From: Flavobacteriales bacterium
GTDB lineage: Bacteria > Bacteroidota > Bacteroidia > Flavobacteriales_D > CANHHI01
Length of the DNA: 13,040 nucleotides
Direction of reading: 5' to 3'
Assembly (NCBI GenBank): GCA_947460225.1
Contig: CANHHI010000034.1
Location: 1 to 13,040, forward strand
The notes below the pieces were generated by a model that was not told the DNA's origin, made no database searches, and saw nothing but the letters and a program-made list of their open reading frames with translations. Made by a program: the position numbers and the translations under genes. Shown here one piece after another: positions 5,913 through 12,514 of this stretch. The stretch's first letter is position 1. Each line of letters opens with the position of its first letter.

Positions 5913-8069
5913 ATGGAAAACAAAGGTAAGAAAATTTACATGTATGTTGCTGTTTTATTGGTTTTAGGTTTGCTCTTGCTCTTTAAAACATGCGGGAGCA
6001 ATAAAAACCAGCATGAAACGGTAGCGCAAAACCAAGAGCCTGTAAAAGCTGTTGAGGAGCCAGCGGTTTCTCAGACTGTTGATACTCTTCAATATGTTCA
6101 GGTTGCTCAGCCTGTGTTGGCTAAACCAATTTTGGAGAAGAAAAAAATAAAAACACATAAACCCATTGCGGACACAACATATAAACAGAAGATGTTGGAC
6201 ACAGTGGTGTTGCTTACTGCTATTGATACCAATGTGGTTGCGTTGGCTATTGCAGATACAGCAGTTGAACAAAAAGCAAATGCGCCTAAAATATCCTTGA
6301 TGGCTAAACCTGTTACCGCTAACATGTCAATGAAAGCAAAGGTGCAACGTTTTGAGTTGGAATTTGCGGGTACGCAAGATAAAACGCAGATTACCGCAGG
6401 TGATTTGGATAAAAATATTGCGGTTGTTTTGCAGTCTTCTGAAGATAGTTTGTATTTGCTCACACAGCAAGTTAGCGTAAAAATACAAGGGCTTGTGCAT
6501 AAACGCTTGTCGTTGATTGCCTATACATTAAACCTTGTGCGTACAACATTTGATACGACAACAAATTTATACAGTCATGTTTATGAATTGCCTGAGCAAA
6601 TGGCTTGGATAGATTTTCAAGATGTTGAAAAGGCAGAATTGCAATTCTTCAAAGCGCAAAAACTTGTTAAAAAGACTTTTTTTGCCAAACGGCAATACCA
6701 ATTATTTACAGCCCAAGATGTCAAAAATATTGCCCTTGATTTAAAAGGAAAATACACGCAAGCTAAGGATATTGTTATTACCACACCTTTTCTGCCTTTG
6801 GGAGATGTTGAAAAGCCTTTTACGGGAACTTATTATGGGGCAAAAAAATCGCTAACTTTTTCTGCGCCTATTGTTCCAAAAGATAGCCTCTGGGGATTCT
6901 TTGCTGTGGCACAAAAAGCACAGTTTCACGATGTTAATATTGTCTATTTGCCGAGTTTAGATATAGAAACATCAGAAATTACAGCTGGGTTGCTTGTGGC
7001 GAATGCCGAGGCATCAAGTTTTCAGAATATTGCGGTGAATTATGAATCTGCCGTAAACTGGCGTACGCAGTCGGCTACGGTTGGTGGCTTGGTGGGTAAT
7101 TTGGGTTTTAGTCACCAAGAAAAAAGCACTTTTAAAAATATTGTGGTACAGGCAAGAGCTCCTTGGCGGGTTTTATCCATGCAAGACGCTTTTGTGGGGC
7201 TTGTTGTGGGTAGCAGTGAGGGCAGTGTTCAATTTCATGATATTGATGTAGCTGCTCATACTTTGTTTGTGCAAAGTGAGCAAACACAAGCCATTGCTGC
7301 GGGTATTTTGGCGCAAATGCAAAAACCCGATAACCAAACATTGCCTTTGGAAATCAAATTTTTAGGGAATTTACAGATTTCCTTCCAAGATGCTATGTCA
7401 GCGGAATTGTTGGAAGAAACGCTTTCTGAAGTCAGTTTTGCTTTGTCTGCGGGTGTTGTGGGCTATTCTTATTATTGCCCCATTGTATTTTCTCCACAAA
7501 TGAATATCAACATAACGGCGAAAAATATATTTACTTCTGGGGCAAGGGCTTTTTCAGCTGGTTTGGTTGGTATTACTACGCATGGCGTGATTATCAATAA
7601 AGGTGCAGCAGAGGCGTTGCGCATTCAAATCAAGTCGGATATTAGCGCAGGCAATGATGATAAAACCGCTGAAGCCTTTGTTGGTGGAATTTCCGCACAG
7701 GCTGGTTCTTTTGCTTTTGATTACAACTCTGGATACGATAAAATGGTGGTTTTGGGTTCTGTGTTGAATAAAGTGCATGTAGAGATAACAGGAGGTTTAC
7801 GCATTATACAAACAAGAACGGCTAAAATACCTTCCAAGGCGGGGGGCTTGATTGCCCAAGCTGCGCTTCAAGAAATGTCAGATTGTGAGATTTCTATTGC
7901 TCAGGGCATTCGTGTGTCGGCATCTGGTAAAGATTATGGCGTTGCCGCTGGGTTTATTGCCAAAATTCTCAACGACAAAGAAACAAATACGTATTTGTTA
8001 CAAAGTCCGCAGTATTTTACGCCAAATTTTTCTATCTTTGCAAGTACAACGTACGCTTTTGTTCCTTAG
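5913..8069 (+). CDS. Membrane-anchored GLUG-motif repeat protein, putative surface protein
   Basis: A 718-residue protein with no recognised orthologue. Residues 8-26 form one hydrophobic segment after a basic start; the following FKTC is a poor lipobox, so a signal anchor is more likely than a lipoprotein. Residues 30-140 are a low-complexity linker rich in Ala, Val, Gln, Thr and Lys. Residues 264-345 fit the module that leads into GLUG arrays (FTAQDVKNIALDLKGKY, then DIVIT, PLGDVEKPFTGTYYG and GFFAVAQKAQFHDVNIVY). About nine GLUG-like repeats follow, with cores such as TAGLLVANA (357), VGGLVGNLG (390), FVGLVVGSS (427), AAGILAQ (462), SAGVVGYS (512), SAGLVGITT (548), VGGISAQAG (590), AGGLIAQAA (643) and AAGFIAKIL (678). 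These suggest a beta-helix-like, extracytoplasmic, adhesin-type domain. The ATG at 5913 was chosen over the in-frame GTG at 5874 because the promoter box lies between them. It has no sorting domain at its C-terminus. Confidence 0.8.
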   Translation: MENKGKKIYMYVAVLLVLGLLLLFKTCGSNKNQHETVAQNQEPVKAVEEPAVSQTVDTLQYVQVAQPVLAKPILEKKKIKTHKPIADTTYKQKMLDTVVLLTAIDTNVVALAIADTAVEQKANAPKISLMAKPVTANMSMKAKVQRFELEFAGTQDKTQITAGDLDKNIAVVLQSSEDSLYLLTQQVSVKIQGLVHKRLSLIAYTLNLVRTTFDTTTNLYSHVYELPEQMAWIDFQDVEKAELQFFKAQKLVKKTFFAKRQYQLFTAQDVKNIALDLKGKYTQAKDIVITTPFLPLGDVEKPFTGTYYGAKKSLTFSAPIVPKDSLWGFFAVAQKAQFHDVNIVYLPSLDIETSEITAGLLVANAEASSFQNIAVNYESAVNWRTQSATVGGLVGNLGFSHQEKSTFKNIVVQARAPWRVLSMQDAFVGLVVGSSEGSVQFHDIDVAAHTLFVQSEQTQAIAAGILAQMQKPDNQTLPLEIKFLGNLQISFQDAMSAELLEETLSEVSFALSAGVVGYSYYCPIVFSPQMNINITAKNIFTSGARAFSAGLVGITTHGVIINKGAAEALRIQIKSDISAGNDDKTAEAFVGGISAQAGSFAFDYNSGYDKMVVLGSVLNKVHVEITGGLRIIQTRTAKIPSKAGGLIAQAALQEMSDCEISIAQGIRVSASGKDYGVAAGFIAKILNDKETNTYLLQSPQYFTPNFSIFASTTYAFVP
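8033..8040 (+). promoter_or_regulatory. Possible -7 box for the MFS transporter gene, inside the preceding gene
   Basis: TATCTTTG matches TAnnTTTG and ends 46 nt before the ATG at 8087. It lies in the last codons of the GLUG-repeat gene. It would let the transporter be transcribed on its own, but no clear -33 TTG is seen and the match may be chance. Confidence 0.35.
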
Positions 8070-8086
8070 GCGTATTGTACACATGT

Positions 8087-9394
8087 ATGCAAATATTGAA
8101 AAAACATATTTCCGCAGCTTCGGCTTGGGCTTTTTATGATTGGGCAAATTCGGTGTATCCACTGATTATTAGCACGGCTATTTTCCCCATTTATTACGAA
8201 CAAGTTACCCCAGACACCTTGGTGCTTTGGGGTTTATCTTTTAGAAATACCGAGCTCTATACCTACGCCTTATCGGTGAGTTTTCTTTTGGTGGCTATTT
8301 TTTCGCCACTTTTGAGCGGACTTTCTGATTTTTTGCACGACAAAAAACGCTTTATGCGTTGGTTTTGCTATTTGGGTGCCATTTCTTGTTCCTTGCTTTA
8401 CTTTTTTTCGGATTTGTACGAACATGGCTATTTAGCACTGGGTTTGCTTTTGGTGATTTTAGCGAGTTTGGGCTATTGGGGTAGTGTGGTATTTTACAAT
8501 GCCTATTTGCCAGAACTTGTGCCAAAGCATCAACAAGACGTTGTGAGTGCGCAGGGTTATGCCTGGGGTTATGTGGGTAGCGTACTGCTTTTAGCGGCTT
8601 GCCTTAGCGTTATCACCTCGTATGGCACCGAGTGGACGGCGCATTGCTTTTTGGCAGTGGGCGTATGGTGGGCTTTGTTTGCGCAAGTTACTTTCTACAT
8701 ACTGCCACATAGTCATGTGCGTGTAGAAAAAGCCCCCAAAGGTGCTTGGAAAGAAGGCTATAAACGCCTTTTGGTGGTTTTAGACCAAACCGTCCATACG
8801 CCCATGATACGCTATTTTTTGTATGCGTTTTTCTTTTACAACATGGGCGTGCAAACTTTAATGCTGGTGGCAACGATTTTTGCCCAAAAAGAATTGACTA
8901 TTCCCACCTCTGGGCTTATTACCAGCGTGCTCCTTATACAAATCGTCGCTTTGTTTGGCGCATTTCTTTTTGCAAAAATTTCCAAACTTTTTGGCAATAT
9001 TACGTCTTTATCATTGACTTTATTGATATGGATTTCCATTTGTTTCATGGGCTATTTTTATTTAGACCCCTTGGAACCTTTGGAAGTGCGTGCGCAAAGA
9101 TTTTACATAACCGCCGCACTCGTGGGCTTGGTGATGGGGGGCACGCAATCTTTATCTCGCAGTACCTACGCCAAATTATTGCCCGAAACCGAAAATCATG
9201 CGTCTTATTTTAGTTTGTATGATGTAACGGAAAAAATCAGCATTGTTTTTGGCACTTTTGCTTGGGCTTTTTTGGAGGGCATTACAGGCGACATGCGCTT
9301 GGGGATTCTGGCATTGGCAATTTATTTCATGCTAGGCTTGATACTTTTGTTGCGGGTGAATAACCGTTATTTTTTGCAAATTCAAGAAAAATAA
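8087..9394 (+). CDS. MFS transporter, UMF1/Atg22 family
   Basis: A 435-residue polytopic inner-membrane protein with about 12 hydrophobic segments. The N-terminal AWAFYDWANSVYP at 13-25 and the following STAIFPIYY are the signature of the UMF1/Atg22-like branch of the major facilitator superfamily, whose eukaryotic relative Atg22 exports amino acids from the vacuole. The loop after the second main helix has the MFS motif A in the form SGLSDFLHDKKR (77-88). Another family-typical segment is GLVMGGTQSLSRSTYAKLLPE near residues 350-370. The substrate of bacterial members is unknown, so small-molecule or amino-acid export is only a guess. I chose ATG 8087. A TTG four codons earlier (8075) is in frame but less likely, and the ATG at 8083 is in another frame. 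The gene starts 17 nt after the GLUG gene stop, so co-transcription is likely too. Confidence 0.93.
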   Translation: MQILKKHISAASAWAFYDWANSVYPLIISTAIFPIYYEQVTPDTLVLWGLSFRNTELYTYALSVSFLLVAIFSPLLSGLSDFLHDKKRFMRWFCYLGAISCSLLYFFSDLYEHGYLALGLLLVILASLGYWGSVVFYNAYLPELVPKHQQDVVSAQGYAWGYVGSVLLLAACLSVITSYGTEWTAHCFLAVGVWWALFAQVTFYILPHSHVRVEKAPKGAWKEGYKRLLVVLDQTVHTPMIRYFLYAFFFYNMGVQTLMLVATIFAQKELTIPTSGLITSVLLIQIVALFGAFLFAKISKLFGNITSLSLTLLIWISICFMGYFYLDPLEPLEVRAQRFYITAALVGLVMGGTQSLSRSTYAKLLPETENHASYFSLYDVTEKISIVFGTFAWAFLEGITGDMRLGILALAIYFMLGLILLLRVNNRYFLQIQEK

Positions 9395-9435
9395 TTTTTT
9401 TTCTCATTATTGATAATTCAAAGCAAAAAAACGCC

Positions 9436-9443
9436 TATATTTG
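9436..9443 (+). promoter_or_regulatory. Bacteroidota-type promoter for sucD
   Basis: TATATTTG is an exact TAnnTTTG box in the 72-nt gap after the transporter gene. A TTG at 9410-9412 lies 23 nt upstream, a little longer than the usual spacing of about 19 but possible as the -33 element. The box ends 23 nt before the sucD ATG. Confidence 0.6.
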
Positions 9444-9466
9444 TAATCACATTTATAAAAAATAAG

Positions 9467-10342
9467 ATGTCCGTACTCGTTAATAAAAATTCAAAGGTGA
9501 TTGTTCAAGGCTTTACTGGCAGTGAAGGCACTTTTCATGCCGAGCAAATGCTAGCTTATGGAACACAAGTGGTGGGTGGCGTTACGCCAAACAAAGGCGG
9601 ACAAGAGCATTTGGGCTTGCCTGTGTTTAACACTGTTGCGGACGCTGTTGCAAAAACTTCGGCTGATGTATCTATTATTTTTGTGCCTCCTGCTTTTGCC
9701 GCTGATGCCATTATGGAAGCAGCCCAAGCGGGAATTAAAGTAATTGTCTGCATTACAGAAGGTATTCCTGTGGCGGATATGGTGCGTGTAAAAGAGTATT
9801 TAAAAGATAAAAATTGCCGTTTAATTGGTCCAAATTGCCCTGGTGTGATGACGGCAGGAGAGGCTAAAATTGGCATTATGCCGGGCTTTATATTCCAAAA
9901 AGGAACCGTTGGTATTGTTTCTAAATCTGGAACTTTGACTTATGAAGCGGTTGATCAGTGCACCAAAGCGGGACTTGGTCAAACAACAGCCATTGGTATA
10001 GGTGGCGACCCCATTATTGGCACAACCACCAAAGAAGCCGTTGAACTTTTGATGAATGACCCAGAAACCAAGGGTATTATTATGATAGGGGAAATAGGCG
10101 GAACCATGGAACCCGAAGCTGCTGAGTGGATTAAAAAACACGGCACAAAACCTGTGGTGGGCTTTATTGCTGGCGAAACTGCGCCAAAAGGCAGAACCAT
10201 GGGGCATGCAGGTGCTATTGTGGGTGGAGAAGAAGATACTGCCGAAGCTAAAAAACGCATTTTGCGTGCTTGTGGCGTACACGTGGTGGATTCTCCAGCG
10301 GAAATCGGCGTGAAAATGGCTGAACTCTTGAAAAGCATTTAA
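9467..10342 (+). CDS. sucD: Succinate-CoA ligase (ADP/GDP-forming), alpha subunit
   Basis: SucD carries the CoA-binding domain and the phospho-histidine of succinyl-CoA synthetase, which makes ATP or GTP from succinyl-CoA in the TCA cycle. The 291 residues match the usual length (E. coli 289). Visible motifs are the CoA-site loop GFTGSEGTFHAEQM at 15-28, VTPNKGG at 39-45, ITEGIP at 96-101, GPNCPGVM at 121-128, SKSGTLTYE at 152-160, GIGGDPIIG at 177-185 and GETAPKGRTMGHAGAIV at 236-252. The phosphorylated histidine is His247. The start at ATG 9467 is fixed by the family N-terminus; the open frame extends further upstream over the promoter. The beta subunit gene sucC is not next to it, as is common in Bacteroidota, so the gene stands alone between its own promoter and a strong terminator. 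Confidence 0.98.
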   Translation: MSVLVNKNSKVIVQGFTGSEGTFHAEQMLAYGTQVVGGVTPNKGGQEHLGLPVFNTVADAVAKTSADVSIIFVPPAFAADAIMEAAQAGIKVIVCITEGIPVADMVRVKEYLKDKNCRLIGPNCPGVMTAGEAKIGIMPGFIFQKGTVGIVSKSGTLTYEAVDQCTKAGLGQTTAIGIGGDPIIGTTTKEAVELLMNDPETKGIIMIGEIGGTMEPEAAEWIKKHGTKPVVGFIAGETAPKGRTMGHAGAIVGGEEDTAEAKKRILRACGVHVVDSPAEIGVKMAELLKSI

Positions 10343-10357
10343 TCATTTCCTCATTAT

Positions 10358-10390
10358 AAAAAAAGGTGGCGTTAGCCACCTTTTTGTTTT
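10358..10390. terminator. Strong bidirectional intrinsic terminator after sucD
   Basis: The stem GGTGGC (10365-10370) pairs with GCCACC (10375-10380) around a GTTA loop and is extended by five A-T pairs from flanking A and T runs. On the plus strand the hairpin is followed by TTTTTGTTTTT; on the minus strand it is followed by seven T. It begins 15 nt after the sucD stop and could also stop transcripts of the convergent ABC-transporter gene that read through the palindrome cluster. Confidence 0.9.
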
Positions 10391-10409
10391 TCAGGCTATG
10401 CCTGTTTTA

Positions 10410-10437
10410 GCCTGCGCCAAAGGCGCAGGCGTTTTTT
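10410..10437 (+). terminator. Second hairpin with T-run, possible back-up terminator
   Basis: GCCTGCGCC (10410-10418) pairs perfectly with GGCGCAGGC (10422-10430) around an AAA loop and is followed by GTTTTTT. This is a valid plus-strand intrinsic terminator 20 nt after the first one. It has no T-run on the minus strand. It is also part of the repeat cluster, so its termination role may be secondary. Confidence 0.55.
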
Positions 10438-10462
10438 CTGTTTTTATTTGGCATTATTCAGA

Positions 10463-10482
10463 GGTCTTGCCATGGCAAGACC
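10463..10482. repeat. Perfect 20-bp palindrome
   Basis: GGTCTTGCCATGGCAAGACC is exactly self-complementary with no spacer. It differs in sequence from the CAGGC/CTGCC family around it, apart from the TTGCC core. A loopless palindrome is a better candidate for a dimeric protein site or a cruciform than for a terminator; no T-run follows. Confidence 0.6.
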
Positions 10483-10636
10483 CTACCAGACATTGTCTGT
10501 TTTAATCTGCCTTTGGCGCAGGCGTTGTAATGGCTAGGTAATCTTGCCTGCAAAGCAGAAAACGTGCAGGGTTTGCCTGCCCTGCCGAAGGCAGACAAAA
10601 ACGGACAATGTCCGTAAAACAGGCTATGCCTGCGGA

Positions 10637-12505
10637 CTATGTGCGTGTTTGAGATTGTATGGTGTAGAGTTTGTGGTAAATGCCACCTTTATCTAATAGT
10701 GCTTGGTGCGTGCCTCGTTCAATGATTTCGCCTTTTTCCATCACCAAAATTTCGTCTGCATGCACTACTGTGGAAAGTCTGTGTGCAATCACGAGACAGG
10801 TTCTGGATTGCATGAGCGTTTCTAGGGCTTGTTGCACCATTTTCTCGGATTCGGTGTCTAGGGCAGAAGTGGCTTCGTCTAAAATCAAAATGGACGGATT
10901 TTTGAGCAACGCCCGAGCAATGGCAAGGCGTTGCCTTTGTCCACCAGATAGTTTATTGCCGCCGTCGCCTATGTTTGTTTGGTAATTTTCGGGCATTTCC
11001 ATAATAAAGTCGTGGCAGTGCGCCATTTTTGCTGCTTCTTCCACGGCTTTGGGGTTGGCATTGGGCAAACCAAAAGCGATATTGTTGTAAATGCTATCGT
11101 TAAACAGAATATTATCCTGCGCCACGAGTCCAATTTTATCACGCAAATCTGTCAATTGCACCTTGCGCAAATCCGTTCCGTCCACGCAAATTTCCCCACT
11201 CGTTACATCATAAAACCGAGGTAGCAATTGAGCAATGGTTGATTTTCCAGAACCAGACTGTCCAACTAGCGCAATGGTTTTGCCTTTTTGCAAGGTAAAA
11301 CTAATATTTTTAAGCACGTCTTGGTTTTCTTTATACGCAAAACCAATGTTGTTAAAGGTAATCTCTTTTTCAAAGGTTTGCCATGCCTTGGCTTGATTAT
11401 CCTGCTTAATATTAACAGGCGTTTCCAAAATGGTGTTGATGCGCTCCACAGAAGACATGCCTTTTTTGATGTAAAAAAATGCCGTAGAAAAGGCTTTAAT
11501 GTGTGTAATCAAATTGTAAAATAATCCCACAAAAAGCAAAAACTCCGTACCCGCAAGTTCATCTTGAAACACCAAACTGCCCCCATAAGCAATAATCACG
11601 GTCATGGCGAGCACGCCCAAAAATTCACTCAATGGCGAGGCTAAATCTCGCTTTCTCGCCATGCGTATCTGTGTTTGCGTGTAATCTTGTTGTGTGTTAA
11701 AAAAACGCTCCTCGGCAAAGCGTTCGGCGGTAAAAGATTTAATAATACGCACCCCAGAAATCGTTTCTTCCATCATGGCAAGCAAACGCCCCATTTTTTC
11801 TTGCGTAGCCATAGAACTTTTGCGCAAACTTTTACCCACACGGGCAATAATTCCGCCAGAAACAGGTAAAAATACCAAAGCAAATAAAGTGAGTTTGCCA
11901 TTTACGCTAAATAGCAAAGCGAAAGTGATTAAAATGCCTAAGCTATCCCTAAAATAAGCCTCCAAACCCTGTGCAATTGCCCACTCTATTTCTTGTACAT
12001 CGCTGGTCATTTTGGAAAGCACCTCGCCCTTTTTTTGATTGGACAAAAATGCCACATCTAATGCCAGGAGTTTGTTGTATATTTTTTGGCGGTAATCCCG
12101 AATGAGCAAACTGCGCACGGCGGTTAAAAAATAAAGCGCAAGATATTTAAATATATTTTTAAAGAGGAAAGACACCACAACAATGCCACAGGTAAAAATC
12201 AAGGCTTTCATTTTGCCTTCAAACAGTGTTGGGCTATCCAAAATATACCGTGCCATAAACTGATACAGCACGCCTTTGAGGTAATCCATGCTCCAATGAA
12301 AATCCGCCCAAGAAAACTGCGTGTATTTGATCAGTTGGCTGTGCGAGAGTTCTTGATTAAAGAGCATATCCAGCACGGGCATAAACATCACCACAGAAAG
12401 CATGGTGAAAACAGTGCCCAGTATGTTTAAAACAATATTTAATATCACGGGCTTTTTGTACGGACGTACCAAAGCCAAAACTTTTGCGATTTGTGAATTT
12501 GCCAT
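10637..12505 (-). CDS. ABC transporter, fused permease and ATPase (MsbA-type exporter)
   Basis: A 622-residue half-transporter of the type I exporter class that should work as a homodimer in the inner membrane. The N-terminal membrane domain spans residues 15-345 with six expected helices (about 18-45, 100-130, 183-200, 203-222, 295-313, 321-345) and a longer than usual loop of roughly 50 residues between the first two. The nucleotide-binding domain has Walker A GQSGSGKS at 415-422, Q-loop Gln463, signature LSGGQ at 519-523, Walker B ILILDE at 539-544, D-loop SALD and the switch His575 (IAHRLSTV). All catalytic residues are present. Overall layout resembles MsbA-like lipid A or lipid flippases, but many multidrug exporters look the same, so I give no symbol. 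It starts 9 nt after the hydrolase stop, so the two are one operon. The convergent sucD lies beyond a palindrome-rich gap. Confidence 0.95.
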   Translation of the reverse strand: MANSQIAKVLALVRPYKKPVILNIVLNILGTVFTMLSVVMFMPVLDMLFNQELSHSQLIKYTQFSWADFHWSMDYLKGVLYQFMARYILDSPTLFEGKMKALIFTCGIVVVSFLFKNIFKYLALYFLTAVRSLLIRDYRQKIYNKLLALDVAFLSNQKKGEVLSKMTSDVQEIEWAIAQGLEAYFRDSLGILITFALLFSVNGKLTLFALVFLPVSGGIIARVGKSLRKSSMATQEKMGRLLAMMEETISGVRIIKSFTAERFAEERFFNTQQDYTQTQIRMARKRDLASPLSEFLGVLAMTVIIAYGGSLVFQDELAGTEFLLFVGLFYNLITHIKAFSTAFFYIKKGMSSVERINTILETPVNIKQDNQAKAWQTFEKEITFNNIGFAYKENQDVLKNISFTLQKGKTIALVGQSGSGKSTIAQLLPRFYDVTSGEICVDGTDLRKVQLTDLRDKIGLVAQDNILFNDSIYNNIAFGLPNANPKAVEEAAKMAHCHDFIMEMPENYQTNIGDGGNKLSGGQRQRLAIARALLKNPSILILDEATSALDTESEKMVQQALETLMQSRTCLVIAHRLSTVVHADEILVMEKGEIIERGTHQALLDKGGIYHKLYTIQSQTRT

Positions 12506-12514
12506 AAAATTTGT

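Larger units (their letters stand above)
10392..10632. repeat. Palindrome cluster (REPIN-like or nested miniature repeats)
   Basis: This 241-nt non-coding stretch between convergent genes is packed with short inverted repeats: CAGGCTATGCCTG at 10392-10404 and again, identical, at 10620-10632; a 9-bp stem at 10410-10430; a 20-bp palindrome at 10463-10482; CAGACATTGTCTG at 10487-10499; CTGCAAAGCAG at 10548-10558; CTGCCGAAGGCAG at 10582-10594; ACGGACAATGTCCGT at 10601-10615. Many are related. The small palindrome is followed by TTTT and then a CTGCC/GGCAG-type hairpin at 10392-10430 and 10487-10524 on the plus strand and, inverted, from 10615 down to about 10576. So at least three diverged copies of a two-hairpin unit exist, one reversed. 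The region is richer in G/C than its surroundings. No open frame of useful length is present. Read as RNA from the ABC operon it would form a highly folded 3' untranslated region. Confidence 0.75.

Noticed and set aside
8075..8089. TTG 8075 or ATG 8083 as the transporter start
   Set aside because: The ATG at 8083 is in another frame; TTG is a weak start and adds only four residues before the in-frame ATG at 8087.
9821..10338. Overlapping minus-strand frames inside sucD
   Set aside because: They are antisense to a perfectly conserved gene; no start context or domain supports them.
10392..10632. CRISPR array, or integron attC sites, in the palindrome region
   Set aside because: There is no regular repeat-spacer period, the repeats are diverged and in both orientations, and no cas or integrase gene or attC core layout is present.
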